Source: Nitrosomonadales bacterium | GTDB lineage: Bacteria; Pseudomonadota; Gammaproteobacteria; Burkholderiales; Methylophilaceae | Reading direction: 5' to 3' | DNA length: 14,831 nt | NCBI GenBank assembly: GCA_018657165.1 | Contig: JABHXS010000144.1 | Location: 1 to 14,831 of the forward strand | Shown here: piece after piece, positions 1 through 7,153 of the stretch | Numbering within the stretch: the stretch's first letter is position 1 | How the letters are laid out: each line of letters starts with the position of its first letter | The notes under the pieces: model-generated | Databases searched by the model: none | The model's input: only the letters and a program-made list of their open reading frames with translations | What the model was told of the DNA's origin: nothing | Translations under genes and position numbers: made by a program

Positions 1-1802
1 CTTGTTGCCATTAGTGCATAAGCCTTCAGAGCTTCTGATACCCTACGTGGTCTTGGTTTTGGTTGCCAAGCATTATCTTTTTGATCCATTATAACTCTTC
101 GTTTTCTTAAATCATCTTCACTTATTTTTAGGTTTATTGATCTTTTAGGAATATTAATTTCAATAACATCACCTTCTTCAACTAATGCTATTGCCCCTCC
201 CTCTGCAGCTTCAGGTGATACATGCCCTATACTAAGACCAGAAGTTCCTCCAGAAAACCTCCCATCAGTCAATAATGCGCAAGACTTTCCAAGCCCCTTG
301 GATTTTAAATATGCCGTCGGATAAAGCATTTCTTGCATACCTGGACCTCCTTTTGGTCCCTCATAAACAATAAGAACAATATCACCTTCCTTAACTTTAT
401 CTGCCAATATAGCTTCAACAGCGGTATCTTGTGATTCAAAAAGCCTAACTTTTCCAGTGAATATTAATATCTCTTCATCAACCCCAGCTGTTTTAACGAT
501 ACAACCCTCTGATGCAATGTTTCCATAAAGTACAGCTAGTCCACCATCTTGGCTATATGCATTTTTTTTATTCCTAATACAACCACTTTCTCTATCAAGA
601 TCTAAGGATGGCCATGCTCGATCTTGACTAAATGCTTGAGTTGTTCTGATGCCCCCGGGTGCTGCTAAGAAAAATTCTTTAACAGAATTATCTTTAGAAT
701 TTACAATGTCCCAGCGATCTATTGCTTCACCTAAACTCGATGAGTGCACACAGCTCACATTTTCATGGATCTTATTTGCTCTTTTTAGCTCACCCAATAA
801 TCCAAATACACCGCCTGCCCTATGAACATCCTCCATATGATATTTTTGAGATGCTGGAGCAACCTTAGCTAAACACGGAACATCTCTCGAAATTCTATCA
901 ATATCCTTCATTGTGAAATCAACTTTAGCTTCTTTCGCTGCGGCAAGTAAATGAAGAACTGTATTGGTAGACCCACCCATTGAGACATCTAAACTCATGG
1001 CATTCTCAAATGCTTCTTTTGTTGCAATATCCCTAGGTAAAATTCCTTTTTCATCTTTCTCGTAAAATCTTTTTGTTATATCAACGATTATTTTTCCTGC
1101 CTCTAGGAATAATTCTTTTCTTTTTAAATGTGTTGCAAGGGCGCTTCCATTTCCAGGCAAGCTAAGCCCAAGCGCCTCCGTTAGACAGTTCATAGAATTG
1201 GCTGTGAACATGCCTGAACATGACCCACATGTTGGGCATGCTGATTCTTCAAGCTCCTTTAACCTTGCATCTGATGTTGATTTGTTCGCTGATTCAACCA
1301 TAGGCGATATTAAATCAATCTTAGTAACGGCATCTTCCCAATTTACCTTACCAGCCTCCATTGGTCCGCCCGATACAAAAATAACAGGGATATTAATTCG
1401 CATTGCAGCCATCAGCATTCCAGGCGTTATTTTGTCACAATTTGAAATACATACCATTGCATCAGCCCAATGAGCATTTACCATATATTCAACGCTATCT
1501 GCAATTAGATCTCTACTTGGTAGGCTATAAAGCATGCCGTCATGCCCCATAGCAATGCCATCATCAACTGCTATAGTATTAAATTCCTTAGCTACACCAC
1601 CATGCCTCTCAATTTCTTTTGCCACCAATTGCCCCATATCTTTTAAATGCACATGTCCTGGAACAAACTGAGTAAATGAATTAACAACAGCAATAATAGG
1701 CTTTACAAAATCTTCGTCCTTCATTCCAGTTGCACGCCAAAGCGCTCTTGCGCCTGCTTGATTTCTGCCTTGTGTGGTTATTCTTGATCGATATTCTGGC
1801 AT
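1..1802 (-). CDS. ilvD: dihydroxy-acid dehydratase (IlvD), 3' end cut by window edge
   Basis: IlvD dehydrates 2,3-dihydroxy-isovalerate and 2,3-dihydroxy-3-methylvalerate to the 2-keto acids that precede valine, leucine and isoleucine; it is a cytosolic iron-sulfur enzyme. Translation from the ATG at 1802 gives 600 codons without a stop and follows the E. coli-type enzyme throughout. Visible motifs are VDDGIAMGH (about residue 80), the cluster region CISNCDKITPGM (about 118-130), CPTCGSCSGMFTANS (about 190-205) and the C-terminal signature LLTDGRFSGGTSG. The frame leaves the window at ...ALMAT, so about 15 C-terminal residues are missing compared with the roughly 616-residue E. coli protein. 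The start is supported by AGGAA about 8 bases upstream and by the conserved N-terminus MPEYRSR. It is divergent from lgt across 57 bp. I see no convincing promoter for it. Identity is secure. Confidence 0.97.
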   Translation of the reverse strand, partial: MPEYRSRITTQGRNQAGARALWRATGMKDEDFVKPIIAVVNSFTQFVPGHVHLKDMGQLVAKEIERHGGVAKEFNTIAVDDGIAMGHDGMLYSLPSRDLIADSVEYMVNAHWADAMVCISNCDKITPGMLMAAMRINIPVIFVSGGPMEAGKVNWEDAVTKIDLISPMVESANKSTSDARLKELEESACPTCGSCSGMFTANSMNCLTEALGLSLPGNGSALATHLKRKELFLEAGKIIVDITKRFYEKDEKGILPRDIATKEAFENAMSLDVSMGGSTNTVLHLLAAAKEAKVDFTMKDIDRISRDVPCLAKVAPASQKYHMEDVHRAGGVFGLLGELKRANKIHENVSCVHSSSLGEAIDRWDIVNSKDNSVKEFFLAAPGGIRTTQAFSQDRAWPSLDLDRESGCIRNKKNAYSQDGGLAVLYGNIASEGCIVKTAGVDEEILIFTGKVRLFESQDTAVEAILADKVKEGDIVLIVYEGPKGGPGMQEMLYPTAYLKSKGLGKSCALLTDGRFSGGTSGLSIGHVSPEAAEGGAIALVEEGDVIEINIPKRSINLKISEDDLRKRRVIMDQKDNAWQPKPRPRRVSEALKAYALMAT

Positions 1803-1844
1803 TACAATAATTCCTAAATTTTTAAATACATCGTAATTTTAACT

Positions 1845-1850
1845 TATAAT
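1845..1850 (+). promoter_or_regulatory. candidate -10 element (TATAAT) of the lgt promoter
   Basis: A perfect TATAAT lies in the 57-bp ilvD-lgt gap, with only a weak TTTAAA about 18 bases upstream (1821-1826) as a -35. The hexamer ends nine bases before the lgt ATG at 1860, so transcription should start at about 1856-1858. The mRNA would then have a leader of only a few bases or none, which fits the lack of any Shine-Dalgarno sequence in front of lgt. This is inference from spacing only. Confidence 0.5.
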
Positions 1851-1859
1851 TGCTCCTAT

Positions 1860-2648
1860 ATGCTGACTCATCCACAATTTGATCCCATCGCAATATCATT
1901 AGGTCCTATTGAATTACATTGGTATGGGCTAATGTACTTCATTGGTTTTTTATCTTTTATATATTTTGGTAAAAAACAATTAAGAAATCAAACATGGTCC
2001 TTAATTGATGAAAAGATGTTAGACGATATGTTTTTTTTCGGGGCACTTGGCGTGATATTGGGCGGAAGACTAGGTTATGTATTTTTTTATCAGCCCGGAT
2101 ATTATCTAAATCACCCTGCAGAAATATTTGCTTTTTGGCAGGGTGGCATGTCCTTTCATGGTGGTTTCTTAGGTGTGTTAATTGGGATGATGATGATTGC
2201 AAGAAAATATCAAATCCGATGGCTGGTCTTGACAGACTTTATTGCGCCCTTGGTTCCCTTAGGCTTGGGCTTTGGAAGGATTGGTAACTTTATTAATCAA
2301 GAGTTATGGGGTAGACCGACAGAAGCTTCATGGGGAATTATTTTTCCTGCAGTTGACAATGTCATCAGACACCCATCACAAATATATCAATCTTTTTTTG
2401 AGGGCCTTGTTCTTTTCTTAATTCTTTGGTTTTATGCAAAAAAGAAAAGGGATGTGGGAAAGATATCTGCTTTGTTTTTAATTTTTTATGGATTGTTTAG
2501 ATTTTTAATTGAATATACAAGAGAGCCTGATGGACACCTAGGCCTTCTTTATTTAGATTTTTCTATGGGTCAATGGTTGTCATTTCCTATGCTGATCCTT
2601 GGGATTTTTATGTATTTCAAAAGCTCCACTATTAACAACAACGATTAA
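1860..2648 (+). CDS. lgt: prolipoprotein diacylglyceryl transferase (Lgt)
   Basis: Lgt is an inner-membrane enzyme that transfers diacylglycerol from phosphatidylglycerol to the lipobox cysteine of prolipoproteins, the first step of lipoprotein maturation. The 262-residue product has HWYGLMY at 20-26, GGMSFHGGFLG at 95-105 with His100, and the family signature GRIGNFINQELWG at 139-151 with Arg140. HPSQIYQ follows at 171-177 and EYTREPD at 218-224 with Arg221. From memory of E. coli Lgt, Tyr22, His100, Arg140 and Arg221 correspond to its essential Tyr26, His103, Arg143 and Arg239. About seven hydrophobic membrane segments are visible. The length is slightly below the usual 270-290. There is no ribosome-binding sequence before the ATG; see the -10 at 1845. 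The 3' end overlaps the convergent ybdD by 17 bp. Confidence 0.97.
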   Translation: MLTHPQFDPIAISLGPIELHWYGLMYFIGFLSFIYFGKKQLRNQTWSLIDEKMLDDMFFFGALGVILGGRLGYVFFYQPGYYLNHPAEIFAFWQGGMSFHGGFLGVLIGMMMIARKYQIRWLVLTDFIAPLVPLGLGFGRIGNFINQELWGRPTEASWGIIFPAVDNVIRHPSQIYQSFFEGLVLFLILWFYAKKKRDVGKISALFLIFYGLFRFLIEYTREPDGHLGLLYLDFSMGQWLSFPMLILGIFMYFKSSTINNND

Positions 2649-2814
2649 TTTTATTCCATTTTCCCTCTAGCTTTGATTGGAAATATTCTGCTCTCGATAA
2701 TGGGTAATCTTTATTATGCTTTCTACAACACCTAAAATTTTCTAGATAAACTTCATAGTCATTATCACCACTTACAGTACGGATGTATACCCACAATTTC
2801 CTTAAGCTAAACAT
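2632..2814 (-). CDS. ybdD: YbdD/YjiX family small protein, CstA partner
   Basis: This 60-residue protein begins MFSLRKLWVYIRTVSGD and ends KWNKINRCC. A short N-terminal helix, a YExYL-like segment, a PLSRxEYF-like segment and a terminal Arg-Cys-Cys are the hallmarks I know for the YbdD/YjiX (DUF466) family. These proteins are encoded directly downstream of cstA or btsT (yjiY) in many proteobacteria. They are thought to act with the transporter; the molecular role is not well defined. Here the ATG overlaps the end of cstA by 8 bp, so translation is probably coupled and both genes share a transcript. The last 17 bp lie on the opposite strand of the 3' end of lgt. The conserved position after cstA and the RCC terminus make it a real gene despite its size. 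Confidence 0.88.
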   Translation of the reverse strand: MFSLRKLWVYIRTVSGDNDYEVYLENFRCCRKHNKDYPLSRAEYFQSKLEGKWNKINRCC

Positions 2815-4834
2815 TCAATAATTTTCTCTTATGATTGTTAATCTTCGTTTTCACAGCAATCCTAATTACATCAATGATGACTATCCATAAAATAATAACT
2901 AAAAATATAGTAATGCCAGCATCCAGCTTCAAATTAAAAATAAGTTTTTGAGCAACATCAATTCCATATTCAGGTATATGTCCTTCACTAATTTTTTGCG
3001 ACATTGCACTCGCTGCAGAAAGGAAGCCTATACGAACATCTTCACTAAATATTTTTTGATAAGAGGCAGATGTTGTAATTATCATAAGCCAAGCCAGGGG
3101 GATTGCGGTAATCCAAGCAAAATTTATCTTATCTGACTTAATCAATATCGCTGTACCGACACTTAAAGCAATTGCTGCTAACATTTGATTCGCAATTCCA
3201 AACAGAGGCCATAATATATTTACACCGCCATTAGGGTCAATAACTCCAATATATAAAAAATACCCCCAACAAGAAACAACAATAAAACTTGTCAGAATAA
3301 TTGATGGAAGCCAAGAAGTTCTCCCTAACTTAGGATGGAGGTTCCCAAGCATATCCTGCAACATAAATCTTCCAACTCTTGTACCTGAATCTAAAGTAGT
3401 TAAAATAAAAACAGCTTCAAACATTATGGCAAAGTGATACCATAAAGCTAATAAATGTTTTCCAAATGCATTAGCAAAAATAGTCGCCATGCCAACCGCT
3501 AGGGATGGGGCGCCGCCGGTCCGTGCAAATAATGTAGATTCACCAACATCTTTGGCTAATTGATTCATCTGTTCAACGGTCACCGAATACCCCCATGAAT
3601 TAATTTTACTAATTATTTCGCTCGCCTCTGTCCCAACAACTCCGGCTGGGCTATTAATTGCGAAATATATTCCAGGCTCTAAAACACAAGCTGCCACCAT
3701 AGCCATAATCGCAACAAATGACTCGAGCAACATTCCACCATACCCAATCATTGGTATATGTCTTTCATTGTCTATTAATTTTGGGGTTGTCCCTGATGAG
3801 ATTAATGCATGAAATCCAGAAATAGCTCCACATGCAATTGTAATAAAAACAAAGGGGAAGACGCTCCCTCCAAATATAGGGCCAGATCCATCAGTAAACT
3901 GAGTAACTGCAGGCATTTTTATTTCAGGTTGGAGGATTGCAATGGCAATCGCAAGGAAAATAATCGTACCAAGTTTTACAAAAGTTGATAAATAATCTCT
4001 TGGAGCAAGAAGCATCCATATAGGTAAAACAGCAGCAACAAAACCATAGATGATAAGAGCCCATGCCAGAAAAAGACCGCCATGATCAAAATAACCCCTC
4101 ATTGATTCTGAGTTATCAATAACGCTTCCCATATAAACAGACATTAGAAGTAAAATTACTCCAATAGCAGTTGCTTCTAGCACCCGCCCTGGTCGGATGA
4201 ATCTCATATACAAGCCAACAAGAATTGCTATTGGAATTGTCGCAACAACCGTAGATGTTGCCCAAGGACTATTTTTCATTGCGTTCACAACTACTAAGCC
4301 TAAAACAGCAATTAGAATAATCATAATTACAAAAGTGCCTATCAAGGAAGCTAAGCCAGCTAAAGCACCTAACTCCTCCTTAGCCATTTGACCTAAACTC
4401 TTACCATTCCTTCTTACTGAAAAAAATAAAATTACCATATCTTGAACAGCGCCACCCACCACTGCACCAACTAAGATCCAAATTGTACCCGGAAGATAGC
4501 CAAATTGTGCTGCAAGCGTTGGGCCAACCAATGGTCCTGGTCCCGCAATAGCTGCAAAATGAATGCCAAACAATACCCATTTATTTGTGGGAACAAAATC
4601 TCGGCTATTACTAAATTTGACTGCTGGAGTCTGTCTTGATCCATCTATTACTAGTGCTTTTGTTGCAATCCAAGCTGAATAAAAACGGTAGGCAACCACA
4701 TAAATGCAAATTGCGGCTGTGATAAACCATATCGCATTAATAGACTCCTCTCTCTGAAATGCTATTAATGAAAATGCAAAGGCGCCTAGAAGTGACACAA
4801 GCCCCCAAATTATTTTGTTTCCAATATTTTTCAT
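2807..4834 (-). CDS. cstA: carbon starvation protein CstA / pyruvate-peptide transporter family
   Basis: This is a polytopic inner-membrane protein of 675 residues (E. coli CstA has 701). Its relatives CstA and BtsT are linked to uptake of pyruvate and peptides, usually when carbon is scarce. Recognisable blocks include FGIHFAAIAGPGPLVGPTLA at 89-108, followed by AQFGYLPG and GGAVQDM; ISGFHALISSGTTPK near the middle; LDSGTRVGRFMLQDMLGN at about 480-500; and GGVNILWPLFGIANQMLAA towards the C-terminus. Many long hydrophobic segments are present and there is no cleavable signal peptide. The ATG directly follows the stop codon of the small frame at 4835-4978, and I see no good ribosome-binding sequence, so coupling to that frame is possible. 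ybdD follows with an 8-bp overlap. The family is certain. The substrate is not: pyruvate is my best guess from family knowledge. Confidence 0.93.
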   Translation of the reverse strand: MKNIGNKIIWGLVSLLGAFAFSLIAFQREESINAIWFITAAICIYVVAYRFYSAWIATKALVIDGSRQTPAVKFSNSRDFVPTNKWVLFGIHFAAIAGPGPLVGPTLAAQFGYLPGTIWILVGAVVGGAVQDMVILFFSVRRNGKSLGQMAKEELGALAGLASLIGTFVIMIILIAVLGLVVVNAMKNSPWATSTVVATIPIAILVGLYMRFIRPGRVLEATAIGVILLLMSVYMGSVIDNSESMRGYFDHGGLFLAWALIIYGFVAAVLPIWMLLAPRDYLSTFVKLGTIIFLAIAIAILQPEIKMPAVTQFTDGSGPIFGGSVFPFVFITIACGAISGFHALISSGTTPKLIDNERHIPMIGYGGMLLESFVAIMAMVAACVLEPGIYFAINSPAGVVGTEASEIISKINSWGYSVTVEQMNQLAKDVGESTLFARTGGAPSLAVGMATIFANAFGKHLLALWYHFAIMFEAVFILTTLDSGTRVGRFMLQDMLGNLHPKLGRTSWLPSIILTSFIVVSCWGYFLYIGVIDPNGGVNILWPLFGIANQMLAAIALSVGTAILIKSDKINFAWITAIPLAWLMIITTSASYQKIFSEDVRIGFLSAASAMSQKISEGHIPEYGIDVAQKLIFNLKLDAGITIFLVIILWIVIIDVIRIAVKTKINNHKRKLLNV

Positions 4835-4978
4835 TTAGTAGTAAATTTTACCCAAAGGAGTTTTAAGGTTTTTTGGAACGAAAGAAACTATATTAGCAAT
4901 TATTTTCTGGGTTGACCATAAAACTGAGATGGCATCAAGGATATCATCGTCCGCTACACCCATCGATTCCAAAAACAT
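4835..4978 (-). pseudogene. 47-codon frame resembling the C-terminal stub of a DUF429-type protein
   Basis: Upstream of cstA a leftward frame runs from an ATG at 4978 to a TAA at 4835-4837, directly against the cstA ATG. Its product contains GVADDDILDAISVLWS and ends FVPKNLKTPLGKIYY. From memory this matches the end of DUF429 (PF04250) proteins, predicted RNase H-fold nucleases of about 200-250 residues, which finish with an acidic DD(V/I)LDA helix, a Trp-Ser/Thr pair, a proline segment and a short strand. Everything N-terminal is missing, and the same frame upstream is closed by several stops (TGA two codons before the ATG, then TAG and TAA). I read it as a remnant of a deleted gene. It could instead be an expressed short leader frame for cstA; an internal ATG at codon 6 has a GGA just before it. 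Family assignment is from recall only. Confidence 0.5.
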
Positions 4979-4988
4979 GACTCATATT

Positions 4989-4997
4989 TGCTATACT
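4989..4997 (+). promoter_or_regulatory. candidate extended -10 promoter (TGCTATACT) for coaBC
   Basis: TATACT at 4992-4997 is preceded by TG with one intervening base, which makes an extended -10 element. No clear -35 is present at the expected distance, which is tolerable for extended -10 promoters. Transcription would start near 5004, about 25 bases before the coaBC ATG at 5030. No Shine-Dalgarno sequence is visible in that leader. Confidence 0.5.
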
Positions 4998-5029
4998 TTC
5001 ATACCTAATTAATTTATTTTAACTTAACC

Positions 5030-6229
5030 ATGCTTAAAAAGAAGATATTACTAGGAGTCACTGGAAGCATAGCTGCTTACAAAACTGCAGAATTAATTAG
5101 GCTGCTCAGAAAAAATAACTTCTTTGTACAAGTCGTTATGACAAAGTCGGCTAAGCAATTTGTCACCCCTTTAACGCTTCAAGCCCTTTCTGGAAATCCT
5201 GTTTTAGAAAACATGTGGGATCCGTCAGAAGGAAATGGAATGGAACATATTAATCTCTCAAGAACATCAGATTTAATTCTTATAGCGCCAGCATCAGGAA
5301 ATTTCATTGCTAAGCTTGCTAACGGATTAGCAGATGACCTTCTTGCTAATCTTTGTCTCGCAAGATCTTGTCCTCTTCTTGTTGCCCCCGCAATGAATAT
5401 TGAGATGTATAACAATAAGGCAACACAAAGAAACATAGAAACAATAAAAAAAGATGGCATATTAATTTCTGGTCCAGATTCAGGAGAACAGGCTTGTGGA
5501 GAAGTTGGCTTAGGCAGGCTTATAAATTTTGAATCTATGATGCTTGATGTAAGAAAAGTTATTTCACATCAAATATTCTTGAATAAAAAAATATTAATTT
5601 CATCTGGAGCAACTCTTGAAAAAATTGATGAAGCAAGAGCAATCACAAACTTAAGTTCTGGGCTAATGGGATTGAATCTTGCAAAAGAAGCATATGCTAT
5701 GGGAGCAGACGTAACTGTCATTAGTGGTCACTCTAATTATGAATTTCCACCATGTATCAGAACAATAAAGGCTATTGATCATGATGCGATGTATCAGTCT
5801 ATAATATCTAACATCGAAAAAAATGATATTTATATAAGTGCTGCTGCCATCTCTGACTATAAACCACTCTATACACCAGGCAAGATTAAGAAAAAAAATG
5901 AGAATATTTCTTTGGAACTAAAAAAAACAAAAGATATTCTAAGTTATGTTAGTAAACATTTTGGTCATAAGTTTATCGTTGGATTTGCTGCTGAATCTGA
6001 AAATTTAATAGAAAATGCAAGAGATAAATTAATATCTAAAAATCTAGATATTGTTGTCGCAAATACGATCAAAGACTCAATGGGAAAACCAAAAGCTAAA
6101 ATGGTAATTATTGATGAGAATGAAAACACGCCCCTCCCAGAAGCAGAAAAAGAAGTGCAAAGCAGGATTATTTTAGAACATATATTCAAATTTTTCTCGA
6201 AAGCAAAAACTTATGACTCTATTAATTGA
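5030..6229 (+). CDS. coaBC: bifunctional phosphopantothenoylcysteine decarboxylase / phosphopantothenate-cysteine ligase (CoaBC)
   Basis: CoaBC carries out two successive steps of coenzyme A synthesis: CTP-dependent joining of cysteine to 4'-phosphopantothenate (CoaB, C-terminal half) and FMN-dependent decarboxylation of the product (CoaC, N-terminal half). In the 399-residue product the CoaC half shows GVTGSIAAYK at 9-18, the catalytic-type His73 in MEHINLSR, APAMN at 119-123, and the active-site Cys156 in GEQACGEVGLGR. The CoaB half shows SSGATLEKIDEARAITNLSS at 191-210, AAAISDYKP at 271-279, the lysine-rich KIKKKN at 285-290 and FAAE at 319-322. Length is normal (E. coli 406). A candidate extended -10 promoter lies at 4989; no ribosome-binding sequence precedes the ATG. 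The last 17 bases overlap dut, the usual partner of coaBC in proteobacteria. Confidence 0.97.
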   Translation: MLKKKILLGVTGSIAAYKTAELIRLLRKNNFFVQVVMTKSAKQFVTPLTLQALSGNPVLENMWDPSEGNGMEHINLSRTSDLILIAPASGNFIAKLANGLADDLLANLCLARSCPLLVAPAMNIEMYNNKATQRNIETIKKDGILISGPDSGEQACGEVGLGRLINFESMMLDVRKVISHQIFLNKKILISSGATLEKIDEARAITNLSSGLMGLNLAKEAYAMGADVTVISGHSNYEFPPCIRTIKAIDHDAMYQSIISNIEKNDIYISAAAISDYKPLYTPGKIKKKNENISLELKKTKDILSYVSKHFGHKFIVGFAAESENLIENARDKLISKNLDIVVANTIKDSMGKPKAKMVIIDENENTPLPEAEKEVQSRIILEHIFKFFSKAKTYDSIN

Positions 6230-6665
6230 CTTTAAAATACTCAATCCATTAATAACAGATCATATTCCAGAATATGCATCTGAAGGTTCTGCTGGGCTTG
6301 ATCTGAGAGCTTGTATTGATACTCCTATATCGCTTAATGCAGGAGAAACTGAGCTTATTCCGACAGGCATTTCAATTTTTATTAAGGATCCAGGGTACGC
6401 TGCGATTATATTACCCAGATCAGGCCTCGGGCATAAACACGGAATAGTTCTTGGTAACCTGGTTGGTTTGATTGATTCAGATTACCAAGGTGAGTTGTTC
6501 ATTTCTACATGGAATAGGAGTTCGTTGTCATTTACGATAAGCCCAATGGATAGAATCGCTCAATTAGTAATTGTCCCGGTAGCCCAGGCAAAGTTTAATT
6601 TAGTTTCAGAATATCCAAAAAGTGACCGTGGAGCAGGTGGTTTCGGTAGTACCGGAAAGTCGTAA
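6213..6665 (+). CDS. dut: dUTP diphosphatase (dUTPase)
   Basis: Dut hydrolyses dUTP to dUMP and diphosphate. This keeps uracil out of DNA and supplies dUMP for thymidylate synthesis; the enzyme is a cytosolic homotrimer. All five trimeric-dUTPase motifs are in order in the 150-residue product: SAGLDLRA (26-33), PRSGLGHKHG (68-77), GLIDSDYQGEL (85-95) with the catalytic aspartate pair Asp88/Asp90, RIAQLVIVPV (114-123), and the C-terminal arm RGAGGFGSTG (139-148), which closes over the active site. Length matches E. coli Dut (151-152). The start lies inside the end of coaBC with a 17-bp overlap in another frame, so the two are probably co-transcribed and translationally coupled. Only a weak ribosome-binding sequence is seen. 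Identity is secure. Confidence 0.98.
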   Translation: MTLLIDFKILNPLITDHIPEYASEGSAGLDLRACIDTPISLNAGETELIPTGISIFIKDPGYAAIILPRSGLGHKHGIVLGNLVGLIDSDYQGELFISTWNRSSLSFTISPMDRIAQLVIVPVAQAKFNLVSEYPKSDRGAGGFGSTGKS

Positions 6666-6672
6666 AAAAGAC

Positions 6673-6701
6673 TTGATATGACACTAAATTCTGTGGATAA
6701 T
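6673..6701 (+). promoter_or_regulatory. candidate sigma70 promoter for rpmB-rpmG
   Basis: TTGATA (6673-6678) and GATAAT (6696-6701) are separated by exactly 17 bases; each matches the consensus at five of six positions. Transcription would start near 6708, about 30 bases before the rpmB ATG. The element sits in the 74-bp gap after dut, so rpmB-rpmG can be expressed apart from coaBC-dut. No terminator separates the two pairs. Confidence 0.65.
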
Positions 6702-6739
6702 AAACGTCTTTTTGCGAATTTGAACAATAGAGGTTAAAT

Positions 6740-6976
6740 ATGGCTAGAGTATGTGATGTAACAGGGAAAAAAACAACCACAGGAAACAATGTTTCTCATG
6801 CTAAGAACAGAACACGTCGTAAATTCTTACCGAATCTTCAAAATCGTAAATTTTGGGTTGAGAGTGAAAATCGTTGGGTTTCAATGAAAATTTCAAGCGC
6901 AGCTTTGAGAACCATTGATAAACTTGGCATAGATGAGGTTCTCAAAAAAATGAGAGTAGACGGTAAAAAGGTTTAA
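6740..6976 (+). CDS. rpmB: 50S ribosomal protein L28
   Basis: The 78-residue product begins MARVCDVTGKKTTTGNNVSH and continues with AKNRTRRKFLPN and NRWVSMKISSAALRTID. This is the bacterial L28 pattern, at the same length as the E. coli protein (78). L28 is a small basic protein of the large subunit. The start is well supported by GAGGT at 6730-6734, five bases before the ATG. Its stop codon is embedded in the ribosome-binding sequence of rpmG, so the pair is tightly coupled. The single Cys5 does not form a zinc knuckle. In E. coli radC lies directly upstream of rpmB; it is absent here and dut takes that position. Confidence 0.98.
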   Translation: MARVCDVTGKKTTTGNNVSHAKNRTRRKFLPNLQNRKFWVESENRWVSMKISSAALRTIDKLGIDEVLKKMRVDGKKV

Positions 6977-6985
6977 GGAACAATT

Positions 6986-7141
6986 ATGAGAGAGAAAATA
7001 AGATTAGATTCATCAGCTGGAACTGGACATTTTTATACAACAACAAAAAATAAAAGAACCATGACTGAAAAGTTTGAAATTAAAAAATTCGATCCTACTA
7101 TTCGTAAACACGTCATCTACAAAGAAAATAAAATTAAATAA
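6986..7141 (+). CDS. rpmG: 50S ribosomal protein L33, cysteine-free form
   Basis: This short gene encodes 51 residues, starting MREKIRLDSSAGTGHFYTTT and ending RKHVIYKENKIK. It aligns with E. coli L33 (55 residues) from residue 5 onward, so the first four residues of that homologue (MAKG) are absent. L33 is a basic protein near the E site of the 50S subunit. There are no cysteines, so this is the zinc-independent form. AAGGAA at 6975-6980, overlapping the rpmB stop, sits six bases before the ATG and fixes the start. The stop is three bases from the stop of the convergent mscS-type gene, with an AT-only hairpin across the junction. Confidence 0.97.
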   Translation: MREKIRLDSSAGTGHFYTTTKNKRTMTEKFEIKKFDPTIRKHVIYKENKIK

Positions 7142-7153
7142 ATTTTATTTTTT
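7125..7153. terminator. AT-only inverted repeat between rpmG and the mscS-type gene, possible bidirectional terminator
   Basis: AAAATAAAATT (7125-7135) is perfectly complementary to AATTTTATTTT (7141-7151), with loop AAATA and two further Ts. The stem has 11 base pairs but no G-C pair, unlike standard intrinsic terminators, so termination efficiency is doubtful. It covers the stop codons of both convergent genes, which is where a shared terminator would be expected. The repeat could also be a chance product of A/T-rich coding ends. Confidence 0.4.

Noticed and set aside
1198..1473. Rightward 91-codon frame
   Set aside because: Antisense to the conserved Fe-S region of ilvD; no ribosome-binding site and no recognisable protein.
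4979..5029. Promoter for cstA
   Set aside because: Leftward -10-like strings such as TATAGC and TAAAAT occur, but none has a -35 at acceptable spacing, so I do not annotate one.
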